From Xylocopa sonorina (lineage: Eukaryota > Arthropoda > Insecta > Hymenoptera > Apidae), in the NCBI RefSeq assembly GCF_050948175.1, contig NW_027490378.1:310001-374000 (forward strand): 64,000 nt of DNA, read 5' to 3'. A program made the position numbers and the translations under genes. Under the pieces are notes generated by a model. The model ran no database searches, was not told the origin of the DNA, and worked only from the letters and a program-made list of their open reading frames with translations. Positions 15,886-28,190 of the stretch are shown one piece after another. Every line of letters starts with the position of its first letter. Position 1 is the first letter of the stretch.

Positions 15886-16756
15886 TTTGAAGTGTAGACG
15901 AGGAATACATAACACTTCGCAAATCATATTATATCTTACTATGAAACATAGAAATGGGATGCGATATCGCGTTTTAAGAAGCATTAGAACTCTAATGCTA
16001 CGATACGTAGACATCTGCAAACGCTATTTCCTAGCGAGGAAGTGTCGCGTTTGCATTCATTTGAAGTGTAGACGAGGAACACATAACACTCCGCAAATCA
16101 TATCATATCTTACCATGAAACATAGAAATGAGATGCGATATCGCGTTTTAAGAACCATAAGAACTCTACTGCTACGATACGTAGACATCTGCAATCGCTA
16201 TTTCCTTGCAAAGAAGTGTCGCATTTACATTCATTTGAAGTGTAGACGAGGAATACATAACACTTCGCAAATCATATTATATCTTACCATGAAACATAGA
16301 AATGAGATGCGATATCGCGTTTTAAGAAGCATTAGAACTCTATTGCTACGATACGTAGACATCTGCAATCGCCATTTCCTTGCAACGAAGTGTCGCATTT
16401 ACTTTCATTTGAATCGTAGACGAGGAATACATAACACTTCGCAATGAATATTATATCTTATCTTGAAACATAGATATGAGATGCGATATCGCGTTTTAAG
16501 AATCATAAGAACTCTATTGCAACGATACGTAGACATCTGCAAACGCTATTTCCTTGCAAGGAAGTGTCGCATTTACATTCATTTGAAGTGTAGACGAGGA
16601 ATACATAACACTTCGCAAATCATATTATATCTTACCATGAAACATAGAAATGAGATGCGATATCGCGTTTTAAGAAGCAATAGAACTCTATTGCTACGAT
16701 ACCTAGACATCTGCTGACGCTATTTCCAAGCAAGGAAGTGTCGCATTTACACTCAT

Positions 16757-19700
16757 TTGAAGTGTAGACGAGGAATACAGAACACTTCGCAAATCATATT
16801 ATATCTTACCATGAAACATAGAAATGAGATGCGATATCGCGTTTTAAGAAGCAATAGAACTCTATTGCTACGATACGTAGACATCTGCAGACGCTATTTC
16901 CTAGCAAGGAAGTGTCGCATTTATATTCATTTGAAGTGTAGACGAGGAATACATGACACTTCGCAAATCATAAATATCTTGCCATGAAACATAGAAATGA
17001 GATGCGATATCGCGTTTTATGAGTCATAAGAACTCTATTGCTACGATACGTAGACATCTGCAAACGCTATTTCCTTGCAAGGAAGTGTCGCATTTACATT
17101 CATTTGAAGCGTGGACGAGGATTGCATGACACTTCGCAAATCATATTATATCTTACGATGAAACATAGAAATGAGATGCGTTATCACGTTTTAAGAAGCA
17201 TCAGAAATCCATTGCTACGATACGTAGACATCTGCAAACTCTATTTCCTTGCAAGAAAGTGTCGCATTTACATTCATTTGAATCGTAGACGATGAATGCA
17301 TAACACTTCGCAAATCATATTATATCTTACCATGAAACATAGAAATGAGATGCGATATCGCGTTTGAAGAAGAATTAGAACTCTATTGCTACGATACGTA
17401 GACATCTCCAGACGCTATTTCCTTGCAAGGAAGTGTCGCATTTACATTCATTTGAAGTGTAGACGAGGAATACATGAAACTTCGCAAATCATAAATATCT
17501 TGCCATGAAACATAGAAATGAGATGCGATATCGCGTTTTAAGAATCGTAAGAACTCTATTGCTACGATACGTAGACATCTGCAAACGCTATTTCCTTGCA
17601 AGGAAGTGTCGCATTTACATTCATTTGAAGCGTGGACGAGGAATGCATGACACTTCGCAAATCATATTATATCTTACGATGAAACATAGAAATGAGATGC
17701 GACCTCGCGTTCTAAGAAGCATTAGAACACTACTGGTACGTTAGGTAGACATTTGTAAACGCTATTTCCTTGCAAGAAAGTGTCGCATTTACATTCATTT
17801 GAAGTGTAGACGAGGAATACATAACACTTCGCAAATCATATTATATCTTACCATGAAACATGGAAATGAGATCCGATATCGCGTTTTAAGAATCATAAGA
17901 ACTCTATTGCTACGATACGTAGACATCTGCAAACGCTATTTCCTTGCAAGGAAGTGTCGCATTTACATTCATTTGAAGCGTGGTCGAGGAATACATGACA
18001 CTTCGCAAATCAAATTATATCTTACCATGAAGCATAGAAATGAGATGCGTTATCGCGTTTTAAGAAGCATCAGAAATCCATTGCTACGATACGTAGACAT
18101 CTGCAAACGCTATTTCCTTGCAAGAAAGTGTCGCATTTACATTCATTTGAAGTGCAGACGAGGAATACATAACACTTCGCAAATCATATTATACCTTACC
18201 ATGAAACATAGAAATGAGATGCGATATCGCGTTTTAAGAAGCGTTAGAACACTATTGCTACGATAGGTAGACATTTGCAAACGCTATTTCCTTGCAAGGA
18301 AGTGTCGCATTTACATTCATTTGGAGTGTAGACGAGGAATACATAACACTTCGCAAATCATATTATATCTTACCATGAAACATAGAAATGAGATGCGATA
18401 TCGCGTTTTAAGAAGCATTAGAACTCTATTGCTACGATACCTAGACATCTGCTGACGCTATTTCCAAGCAAGGAAGTGTCGCATTTATATTCATTTGAAG
18501 TGTAGACGAGGAATACATGACACTTCGCAAATCATAAATATCTTGCCATGAAACATAGAAATGAGATGCGATATCGCGTTTTATGAATCATAAGAACTCT
18601 ATTGCTACGATACGTAGACATCTGCAAACGCTATTTCCTTGCAAGGAAGTGTCGCATTTACATTCATTTGAAGCGTGGACGAGGATTGCATGACACTTCG
18701 CAAATCATATTATATCTTACGATGAAACATAGAAATGAGATGCGTTATCGCGTTTTAAGAAGCATCAGAAATCCATTGCTACGATACGTAGACATCTGCA
18801 AACTCTATTTCCTTGCAAGAAAGTGTCGCATTTACATTCATTTGAATCGTAGACGATGAATGCATAACACTTCGCAAATCATATTATATCTTACCATGAA
18901 ACATAGAAATGAGATGCGATATCGCGTTTGAAGAAGCATTAGAACTCTATTGCTACGATACGTAGACATCTGCAGACGCTATTTCCTTGCAAGGAAGTGT
19001 CGCATTTACATTCATTTGAAGTGTAGACGAGGAATACATGACACTTCGCAAATCATAAATATCTTGCCATGAAACATAGAAATGAGATGCGATATAGCGT
19101 TTTAAGAATCGTAAGAACTCTATTGCTACGATACGTAGACATCTGCAAACGCTATTTCCTTGCAAGGAAGTGTCGCATTTACATTCATTTGAAGCGTGGA
19201 CGAGGAATGCATGACACTTCGCAAATCATATTATATCTTACGATGAAACATAGAAATGAGATGCGACCTCGCGTTCTAAGAAGCATTAGAACAGTACTGG
19301 TACGTTAGGTAGACATTTGTAAACGCTATTTCCTTGCAAGAAAGTGTCGCATTTACATTCATTTGAAGTGTAGACGAGGAATACATAACACTTCGCAAAT
19401 CATATTATATCTTACCATGAAACATGGAAATGAGATCCGATATCGCGTTTTAACAATCATAAGAACTCTATTGCTACGATACGTAGACATCTGCAAACGC
19501 TATTTCCTTGCAAGGAAGTGTCGCATTTACATTCATTTGAAGCGTGGACGAGGAATGCATGACACTTCGCAAATCATATTATATCTTACTATGAAACATA
19601 GAAAGGAGATGCGGCCTCGCGTTCTAAGAACCATTAGAACACTACTGCTACGATAGGTAGACATTTGTAAACGCTATTTCCTTGCAAGGAAGTGTCGCAT

Positions 19701-22700
19701 TTACACTCATTTGAAGTGTAGACGAGGAATACAGAACACTTCGCAAATCACATTATATCTTACCATGAAACATAGAAATGAGATGCGATATCGCGTTTTA
19801 AGAATCATAAGAACTCTATTGCTACGATACGTAGACATCTGCAAACGCTATTTCCTTGCAAGGAAGTGTCGCATTTACATTCATTTGAAGCGTGGACGAG
19901 GAATGCATGACACTTCGCAAATCATATTATATCTTACCATGAAACATAGAAAGGAGATGCGACCTCGCGTTCTAAGAAGCATTAGAACACTACTGCTACG
20001 TTAGGTAGACATCTGCAGACGCTATTTCCTTGCAAGGAAGTGCCGCATTTACATTCATTTGAAGTGTAGACGAGGAATACATGACACTTCGCAAATCATA
20101 TTATATCTTACCATGAAACATAGAAATGAGATGCGATATCGCGTTGTAAGAAGCATTAGAACACTATTGCTACGATAGGTAGACATTTGCAAACGCTATT
20201 TCCTTGCAAGGAAGTGTCGCATTTACATTCATTTGAAGTGTAGACGAGGAATACATAACACTTCGCAAATCATATTATATCTTACCATGAAACATAGAAA
20301 TGAGATTCGATATCGCGTTTTAAGAAGCATTAGAACTCTATTGCTACGATACCTAGACATCTGCTGACGCTATTTCCAAGCAAGGAAGTGTCGCATTTAC
20401 ACTCATTTGAAGTGTAGACGAGGAATACAGAACACTTCGCAAATCATATTATATCTTACCATGAAACATAGAAATGAGATGCGATATCGCGTTTTAAGAA
20501 GCAATAGAACTCTATTGCTACGATACGTAGACATCTGCAGACGCTATTTCCTAGCAAGGAAGTGTCGCATTTATATTCATTTGAAGTGTAGACGAGGAAT
20601 ACATGACACTTCGCAAATCATAAATATCTTGCCATGAAACATAGAAATGAGATGCGATATCGCGTTTTAAGAATCATAAGAACTCTATTGCTACGATACG
20701 TAGACATCTGCAAACGCTATTTCCTTGCAAGGAAGTGTCGCATTTACATTCATTTGAAGCGTGGACGAGGATTGCATGACACTTCGCAAATCATATTATA
20801 TCTTACGATGAAACATAGAAATGAGATGCGTTATCGCGTTCTAAGAAGCATCAGAAATCCATTGCTACGATACGTAGACATCTGCAAACTCTATTTCCTT
20901 GCAAGAAAGTGTCGCATTTACATTCATTTGAATCGTAGACGATGAATGCATAACACTTCGCAAATCATATTATATCTTACCATGAAACATAGAAATGAGA
21001 TGCGATATCGCGTTTGAAGAAGCATTAGAACTCTATTGCTACGATACGTAGACATCTGCAGACGCTATTTGCTTGCAAGGAATTGTCGCATTTACATTCA
21101 TTTGAGGTGTAGACGAGGAATACATGACACCTCGCAAATCATATTATATCTTACCATGAAACATAAAAATGAGATGCGATATCGCGTTTTAAGAGGCATT
21201 AGAACACTATTGCTATGATAGGTAGACATTTGCAAACGCTATTTCCTTGCAAGGAAGTGTCGCATTTACATTCATTTGAAGTGTAGACGAGGAATACATA
21301 ACACTTCGCAAATCATATTATATCTTACCATGAAACATAGAAATGAGATGCGATATCGCGTTTTAAGAAGCATTAGAACTCTATTGCTACGATACCTAGA
21401 CATCTGCTGACGCTATTTCCAAGCAAGGAAGTGTCGCATTTACACTCATTTGAAGTGTAGACGAGGAATACAGAACACTACGCAAATCATATTATATCTT
21501 ACCATGAAACATAGAAATGAGATGCGATATCGCGTTTTAAGAAGCAATAGAACTCTATTGCTACGATACGTAGACATCTGCAGACGCTATTTCCTAGCAA
21601 GGAAGTGTCGCATTTATATTCATTTGAAGTGTAGACGAGGAATACATGACACTTCGCAAATCATAAATATCTTGCCATGAAACATAGAAATGAGATGCGA
21701 TATCGCGTTTTAAGAATCATAAGAACTCTATTGCTACGATACGTAGACATCTGCAGACGCTATTTGCTTGCAAGGAATTGTCGCATTTACATTCATTTGA
21801 AGTGTAGACGAGGAATACATGACACTTCGCAAATCATATTATATCTTACCATGAAACATAGAAATGAGATGCGATATCGCGTTTTAAGAAGCATTAGAAC
21901 ACTATTGCTATGATAGGTAGACATTTGCAAACGCTATTTCCTTGCAAGGAAGTGTCGCATTTACATTCATTTGAAGCGTGGTCGAGGAATACATGACACT
22001 TCGCAAATCATATTATATCCTACCATGAAACATCGAAATGAGATGCGATATCGCGTTTTAAGAAGCAGCAGAAATCCATTGCTACGATACGTAGACATCT
22101 GCAAACGCTATTTCCTTGCAAGAAAGTGTCGCATTTACATTCATTTGAAGTGTAGACGAGGAATACATAACACTTTCGCAAATCATATTATATCTTACCA
22201 TGAAACATAGAAATGAGATCCGATATCGCGTTTTAAGAATCATAAGAACTCTATTGCTACGATACGTAGACATCTGCAAACGCTATTTCCTTGCAAGGAA
22301 GTGTCGCATTTACATTCATTTGAAGCGTGGTCGAAGAATACATGACACTTCGCAAATCATATTATATCTTACCATGAAATATCGAAATGAGATGCGTTAT
22401 CGCGTTTTAAGAAGCATCAGAAATCCATTGCTACGATACGTAGACATCAGCAAACGCTATTTCCTTGCAAGAAAGTGTCGCATTTACATTCATTTGAAGT
22501 GCAGGCGAGGAATACATAACACTTCGCAAATCATATTATACCTTACCATGAAACATAGAAATGAGATGCGATATCGCGTTTTAAGAATCGTTAGAACACT
22601 ATTGCTGCGACAGGTAGACATTTGCAAACGCTATTTCCTTGCAAGGAAGTGTCGCATTTACATTCATTTGGAGTGTAGACGAGGAATACATAACACTTCG

Positions 22701-25700
22701 CAAATCATATTATATCTTACCATGAAACATAGAAATGAGATGCGATATCGCGTTTTAAGAAGCATTAGAACTCTATTGCTACGATACCTAGACATCTGCT
22801 GACGCTATTTCCAAGCAAGGAAGTGTCGCATTTACACTCATTTGAAGTGTAGACGAGGAATACAGAACACTTCGCAAATCACATTATATCTTACCATGAA
22901 ACATAGAAATGAGATGCGATATCGCGTTTTAAGAATCATAAGAACTCTATTGCTACGATACGTAGACATCTGCAAACGCTATTTCCTTGCAAGGAAGTGT
23001 CGCATTTACATTCATTTGAAGCGTGGACGAGGAATGCATGACACTTCGCAAATCATATTATATCTTACCATGAAACATAGAAAGGAGATGCGACCTCGCG
23101 TTCTAAGAAGCATTAGAACACTACTGCTACGTTAGGTAGACATCTGCAGACGCTATTTCCTTGCAAGGAAGTGTCGCATTTACATTCATTTGAAGTGTAG
23201 ACGAGGAATACATGACACTTCGCAAATCATATTATATCTTACCACGAAACATAGAAATGAGATGCGATATCGCGTTGTAAGAAGCATTAGAACACTATTG
23301 CTACGATAGGTAGACATTTGCAAACGCTATTTCCTTGCAGGGAAGTGTCGCATTTACATTCATTTGAAGTGTAGACGAGGAATACATAACACTTCGCAAA
23401 TCATATTATATCTTACCATGAAACATAGAAATGAGATGCGATATCGCGTTTTAAGAAGCATTAGAACTCTATTGCTACGATACCTAGACATCTGCTGACG
23501 CTATTTCCAAGCAAGGAAGTGTCGCATTTACACTCATTTGATGTGTAGACGAGGAATACAGAACACTTCGCAAATCACATTATATCTTACCATGAAACAT
23601 AGAAATGAGATGCGACCTCGCGTTCTAAGAAACATTAGAACACTACTGCTACGTTAGGTAGACATTTGTAAACGCTATTTCCTTGCAAGGAAGTGTCGCA
23701 TTTACATTCATTTGAAGTGTAGACGAGGAATACATAACACTCCGCAAATCATATTATATCTTACCATGAAACAGAAATGAGAAGCGATATCGCGTTTTAC
23801 GAATCATAAGAACTCTATTGCTACGATACGTAGACATCTGCAAACGCTATTTCCTTGCAAAGAAGTGTCGCATTTACATTCATTTGAAGTGTAGACGAGG
23901 AATACATAACACTTCGCAAATCATATTATATCTTACCATGAAACATAGAAATGAGATCCGATATAGCGTTTTAAGAATCATAAGAACTCTGTTGCTACGA
24001 TGCGTAGACATCTGCAAACGCTATTTCCTAGCAAGGAAGTGTCGCATTTACATTCATTTGAAGCGTGGACGAGGAATACATGACACTTCGCAAATCATAT
24101 TATATCTTACCATGAAACATAGAAATGAGAAGCGATATCGCGTTTTACGAATCATAAGAACTCTATTGCTACGATACGTAGACATCTGCAGACGCTATTT
24201 CCTTGCAAAGAAGTGACGCATTTACATTCATTTGAAGTGTAGACGAGGAATACATAACACTTCGCAAATCATATTATATCTTACCATGAAACATAGAAAT
24301 GAGATCCAATATAGCGTTTTAAGAATCATAAGAACTCTGTTGCTACGATGCGTAGACATCTGCAAACGCTATTTCCTAGCAAGGAAGTGTCGCATTTACA
24401 TTCATTTGAAGCGTGGACGAGGAATACATGACACTTCGCAAATCATATTATATCTTACCATGAAACATAGAAATGAGATGCGTTATCGCGTTTTAAGAAG
24501 CATCAGAAATCCATTGCTACGATACGTAGACATCTGCAAACGCTATTTCCTTGCAAGAAAGTGTCGCATTTACATTCGTTTGAAGTGTAGACGAGGAATA
24601 CATAACACTTCGCAAATCATATTATACCTTACCATGAAACACAGATATAAGATCCGATATCGCGTTTTAAGAATCATAAGAACTCTTTTGCTACGATACG
24701 TAGACATCTGCAAACGCTATTTCCTTGCAGGGAAGTGTCGCATTTACATTCATTTGAAGTGTAGACGAGGAATACATAACACTTCGCAAATCATATTATA
24801 TCTTACCATGAAACATAGAAATGAGATGCGATATCGCGTTTTAAGGAGCATTAGAACTCTATTGCTACGATACCTAGACATCTGCTGACGCTATTTCCAA
24901 GCAAGGAAGTGTCGCATTTACACTCATTTTATGTGTAGACGAGGAATACAGAACACTTCGCAAATCACATTATATCTTACCATGAAACATAGAAATGAGA
25001 TCCGATATCGCGTTTTAAGAATCATAAGAACTCTATTGCTACGATACGTAGACATCTGCAAACGCTATTTCCTTGCAAGGAAGTGTCGCATTTACATTCA
25101 TTTGAAGTGTAGACGAGGAATACATAACACTTCGCAAATCATATTATATCTTACCATGAAACATAGAAATGAGATGCGATATCGCGTTTTAAGAAGCATT
25201 AGAACTCTATTGCTACGATACCTAGACATCTGCTGACGCTATTTCCAAGCAAGGAAGTGTCGCATTTACACTCATTTGAAGTGTAGACGAGGAATACAGA
25301 ACACTTCGCAAATCATATTATATCTTACCATGAAACATAGAAATGAGATGCGATATCGCGTTTTAAGAAGCAATAGAACTCTATTGCTACGACACGTAGA
25401 CATCTGCAGACGCTATTTGGTAGCAAGGAAGTGTCGCATTTACATTCATTTGAAGTGTAGACGAGGAATACATGTCACTTCGCAAATCATAAATATCTTG
25501 CCATGAAACATAGAAATGAGATGCGATATCGCGTTATAAGAATCATAAGAACTCTATTGATACGATACGTAGACATCTGCAAACGCTATTTCCTTGCAAG
25601 GAAGTGTCGCATTTACATTCATTTGAAGCGTGGACGAGGAATGCATGACACTTCGCAAATCATATTATATCTTACCATGAAACATAGAAATGAGATACGA

Positions 25701-26201
25701 CCTCGCGTTCTAAGAAACATTAGAACACTACTGCTACGTTAGGTAGACATTTGTAAACGCTATTTCCTTGCAAGGAAGTGTCGCATTTACATTCATTTGA
25801 AGTGTAGACGAGGAATACATAACACTCCGCAAATCATATTATATCTTACCATGAAACATAGAAATGAGAAGCGTTATCGCGTTTTACGAATCATAAGAAC
25901 TCTATTGCTACGATACGTAGACATCTGCAAACGCTATTTCCTTGCAAAGAAGTGTCGCATTTACATTCATTTGAAGTGTAGACGAGGAATACATAACACT
26001 TCGCAAATCATATTATATCTTACCATGAAACATAGAAATGAGATGCGATATCGCGTTGTAAGAAGTATTAGAACACTATTGCTACGATACGTAGACATCT
26101 GCAGACGCTATTTCCAAGCAAGGAAGTGTCGCATTTATATTCATTTGAAGTGTAGACGAGGAATACATGACACTTCGCAAATCATAAATATCTTACCATG
26201 A
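16757..26201 (+). repeat. Mosaic higher-order repeat region with AAATCATAAATATCTTGCC-type monomers
   Basis: A monomer variant with AATCATAAATATCTTGCC (1 bp shorter) and a neighbour with GACATCTGCTGACGC recur many times, for example around 16757-16987, 20407-20637, 21450-21680 and 25276-25506. Spacings of 1043-1044 bp (20407 to 21450, 19363 to 20407) point to a local six-monomer unit. It is less regular than the 1044-bp cluster at 34870, and other spacings, such as 1564 bp between 17389 and 18953, are mixed in. The same variant block returns at 33042-33272. Confidence 0.7.
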
Positions 26202-26686
26202 AACATAGAAATGAGATGCGATATCGCGTTTAAAAAAGCATTAGAACTCTATTGCTACGATACCTAGACATCTGCTGACGCTATTTCCAAGCAAGGAAGT
26301 GTCGCATTTACACTCATTTGATGTGTAGACGAGGAATACAGAACACTTCGCAAATCACATTATATCTTACCATGAAACATAGAAATGAGATGCGATATCG
26401 CGTTTTAAGAATCATAAGAACTCTATTGCTACTATACGTAGACATCTGCAAACGCTATTTCCTTGCAAGGAAGTGTCGCATTTACATTCATTTGAAGCGT
26501 GGACGAGGAATGCATGACACTTCGCAAATCATATTATATCTTACCATGAAACATAGAAATGAGATCCGATATCGTGTTTTAAGGATCATAAGAACTCTAT
26601 TGCTACGATACGTAGACATCTGCAAACGCTATTTCCCTGCAAGGAAGTGTCGCATTTACATTCATTTGAAGCGTGGTCGAGGAATA

Positions 26687-26690
26687 CATG
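26687..26690. repeat. Target-site duplication CATG (left) of solo LTR 1
   Basis: CATG directly before the LTR terminus. The same four bases follow the LTR at 28191-28194, and joining the flanks restores the normal satellite reading GAATACATGACACTT. A 4-bp duplication fits Ty3/gypsy-type integration. Confidence 0.9.
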
Positions 26691-26822
26691 TGTCACGTCC
26701 CGAGGTGCGGTTGCGCTCGCAACGGTGGCACAAAGTCGTAACCGTTCCCGAAAATAACGCGAATTGCGTCCGGACCGGGTTCGTTGGCGTTTCGGACTCG
26801 ATAAAACGGTAATTAACACTAA

Positions 26823-26828
26823 ACTTAC
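26823..26828 (-). promoter_or_regulatory. Splice-donor-like site AAG|GTAAGT in solo LTR 1
   Basis: Reverse strand reads GCAAG|GTAAGT at the end of the arginine-rich frame, the same position and phase as in the full element (50965). Use in splicing is inferred, not shown. Confidence 0.45.
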
Positions 26829-27091
26829 CTTGCGAAGGCTTGATTCCGCTGTCTGATTTCTCTTTCTAGGTACCTGGAGCGCCTTGGATCCGCAACCGGG
26901 ATGGCGGCGGCGTACGGCTGGAACGGAGGTACGGGTCGTGCGGCGAAGGAAACCTCCTTCACAGGTACCAGGACTCGAACGCAGGAAATTGAATATTCTG
27001 GTGCATCACCCACGTATTCCCGAGCGAGACGACGAATAAACTCTCTCCTCCCCGCGCGTCGTGTACGCTTTGTCGGAGGTGCAAGGCTCGT
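26825..27091 (-). pseudogene. LTR-encoded arginine-rich ORF, start-lost and internally deleted copy
   Basis: Counterpart of the 115-aa ORF at 50621-50968. The frame is still open for 88 codons to the same stop inside the splice-donor-like sequence. The ATG has become ACG (27089-27091), and 27 codons are missing between FAARPV and PPFQPYA, an exact in-frame 81-bp deletion. One further change (Y to C) follows PEYSIS. The deletion falls between two CGTAC repeats in the longer version, so slippage or recombination is a likely cause. The copy probably cannot initiate at the usual position. Confidence 0.7.
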
Positions 27092-27126
27092 CGAGAATAC
27101 TTGAACTTCGGTCGAGTACGGCGCGG

Positions 27127-27229
27127 CTAAGCGTTGGTTCGCTCTAGCTTACCGGGATCAACCTGGGCGCAAGATATTCTGTATACGGTAGAAGTGAGGA
27201 TGGAGCAACTAAGCGCTGGTTCGCTCTAG
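27127..27229 (-). repeat. Pair of 21-bp direct repeats in solo LTR 1
   Basis: Two copies, at 27127-27147 and 27209-27229, 82 bp start to start and differing at one base. The reverse-strand core is AGCGAACCARCGCT. The pair is also present in the LTRs of the complete element and, diverged, in LTR family 2. It may be a protein-binding or structural element of the LTR; its function is unknown. Confidence 0.75.
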
Positions 27230-27898
27230 TCGTCGAGCCTCAAGACTATCGCAGATGAGATATAGAAATAGAATAATCGCGAGCGTACCCGTGGAGTAGA
27301 ATTAAGGAATTGTATTTGGACTCGAATAAAGATACTTTGAATCTGGTAAAAATAAACTATATTCTATGATTTCACTATACTAAATACACTTGACTAAGTT
27401 CTAAGTTACTGACTAGCGATTACAATGAGAATAGTATAAAGTATCGAATGGACTCCGCTATGGGAGTATGGATAGAGACGAATGCATTAGAGCTAATTGC
27501 TCGTTGCGAATGAGCCTATTGCTCGGATCGGAAGTGCATCGTTCGGATGCTGGATTAGAACTCCTCGGTTCGGAGATGAGATACGAACTCTCCAGTTCGG
27601 AGATGAGATTGCAACTGACTCTCGGATCTCGCGTCCGCGACCTCCTCGGGTCGCGCGGCGCGCGAGTCGCTGGGCCCTCGCGGTGGGGCGGACGGTCGGA
27701 GTAGGGCGGCCGCTCGGCCCTCGTGGTGGGGCGGCCGTTCGGAGTGGGGCGCGGCCCGCGTTAAGCGTGAGCCGCGAGCGTCGAGTGTGCGCGCGAGTGC
27801 ATGGAATATAACCGTGCATGAATAAAATATATACATATATTCACTTAAATCTAGGTGTGTGTTGGTGTGTATGTACATAGGTGAGTAGTGTGCTTATT

Positions 27899-28190
27899 CT
27901 AATCCCACATGTACGAGAAGTACGTATAGGGCTTCGTGATTGCTGGGGATTCGACCCAGTACGTGTCGGAGAGCTCCTCGCCCTCGTAATACGGGGTGAA
28001 GTCCTCCCCCTCGTGTGTGGAGATCGCGCGTGGGCGCGGCATGCTGCATCCCTCTTCCCTCTCGTATCTTTGTCTCCTTCTGTAGGGACGGCGAGTCGGC
28101 GGGTGGCCCGTGTGCAGGGGCTCCGGATGCGGATGCTGGGGATGATGAGGTGGACGCCGGAGGGTGGCAGGCGGTACGCCTGACGTTACA
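27899..28190 (-). pseudogene. Detached Pol C-terminal tail coding segment in solo LTR 1
   Basis: On the reverse strand the first ~292 bp of this LTR reads in the same frame as the tail of Pol at 57012-57303. It starts VTSGVPPATLRRPP, contains ESPAITKPYTYFS and stops at the equivalent codon. No upstream pol remains, so this is a remnant of the coding overlap and not a gene. Confidence 0.75.

Larger units (their letters stand above)
1..26690 (+). repeat. 174-bp tandem satellite array, segment A (about 153 monomers)
   Basis: Head-to-tail monomers of 174 bp, seen from the recurring anchor GACATCTGCAAACG at 1, 177, 351 and onward. Anchor phase drifts only a few bases over the segment, so indels are rare. 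A consensus made by eye is about 36% G+C with nine CpGs. Most monomers carry two perfect dyads: TTCCTTGCAAGGAA (19-32 in the first) and GCGATATCGC (128-137 in the first). Two subfamilies are mixed: one reads CGCAAATCATATTATATC after the ACACTT motif, the other CGCAATGAATATTATATC with a GATATGAGATGCAATATC variant. Nothing here looks like a host gene. The long open frames follow from the period being a multiple of three. A centromeric or pericentromeric satellite is the likely identity, by inference. Confidence 0.97.
26691..28190 (-). mobile_element. Solo LTR, retrotransposon family 1, reverse orientation
   Basis: A 1500-bp copy of the LTR found twice in the complete element at 49542-58571, on the opposite strand. 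Forward-strand termini are TGTCACGTCC and CTGACGTTACA, so the LTR itself runs TGTAACGTCAG to GGGACGTGACA. A CATG duplication on both sides shows a clean insertion followed by LTR-LTR recombination that removed the interior. It differs from the element's LTRs by scattered substitutions, an 81-bp deletion inside the arginine-rich ORF and a roughly 20-bp extra stretch near 27590. It is therefore an older copy or a different sub-lineage. Confidence 0.95.

Noticed and set aside
17389..17601. Reverse-strand ~70-codon frames recurring in the satellite
   Set aside because: They are antisense shadows of one monomer, recur wherever the monomer variant allows and have no independent support.
1..26690. 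CRISPR array
   Set aside because: Repeats are contiguous 174-bp units with no unique spacers, and no cas genes are present.
26691..28190. Host gene exon cluster
   Set aside because: All of it matches the LTR of the complete element and is flanked by a CATG duplication.
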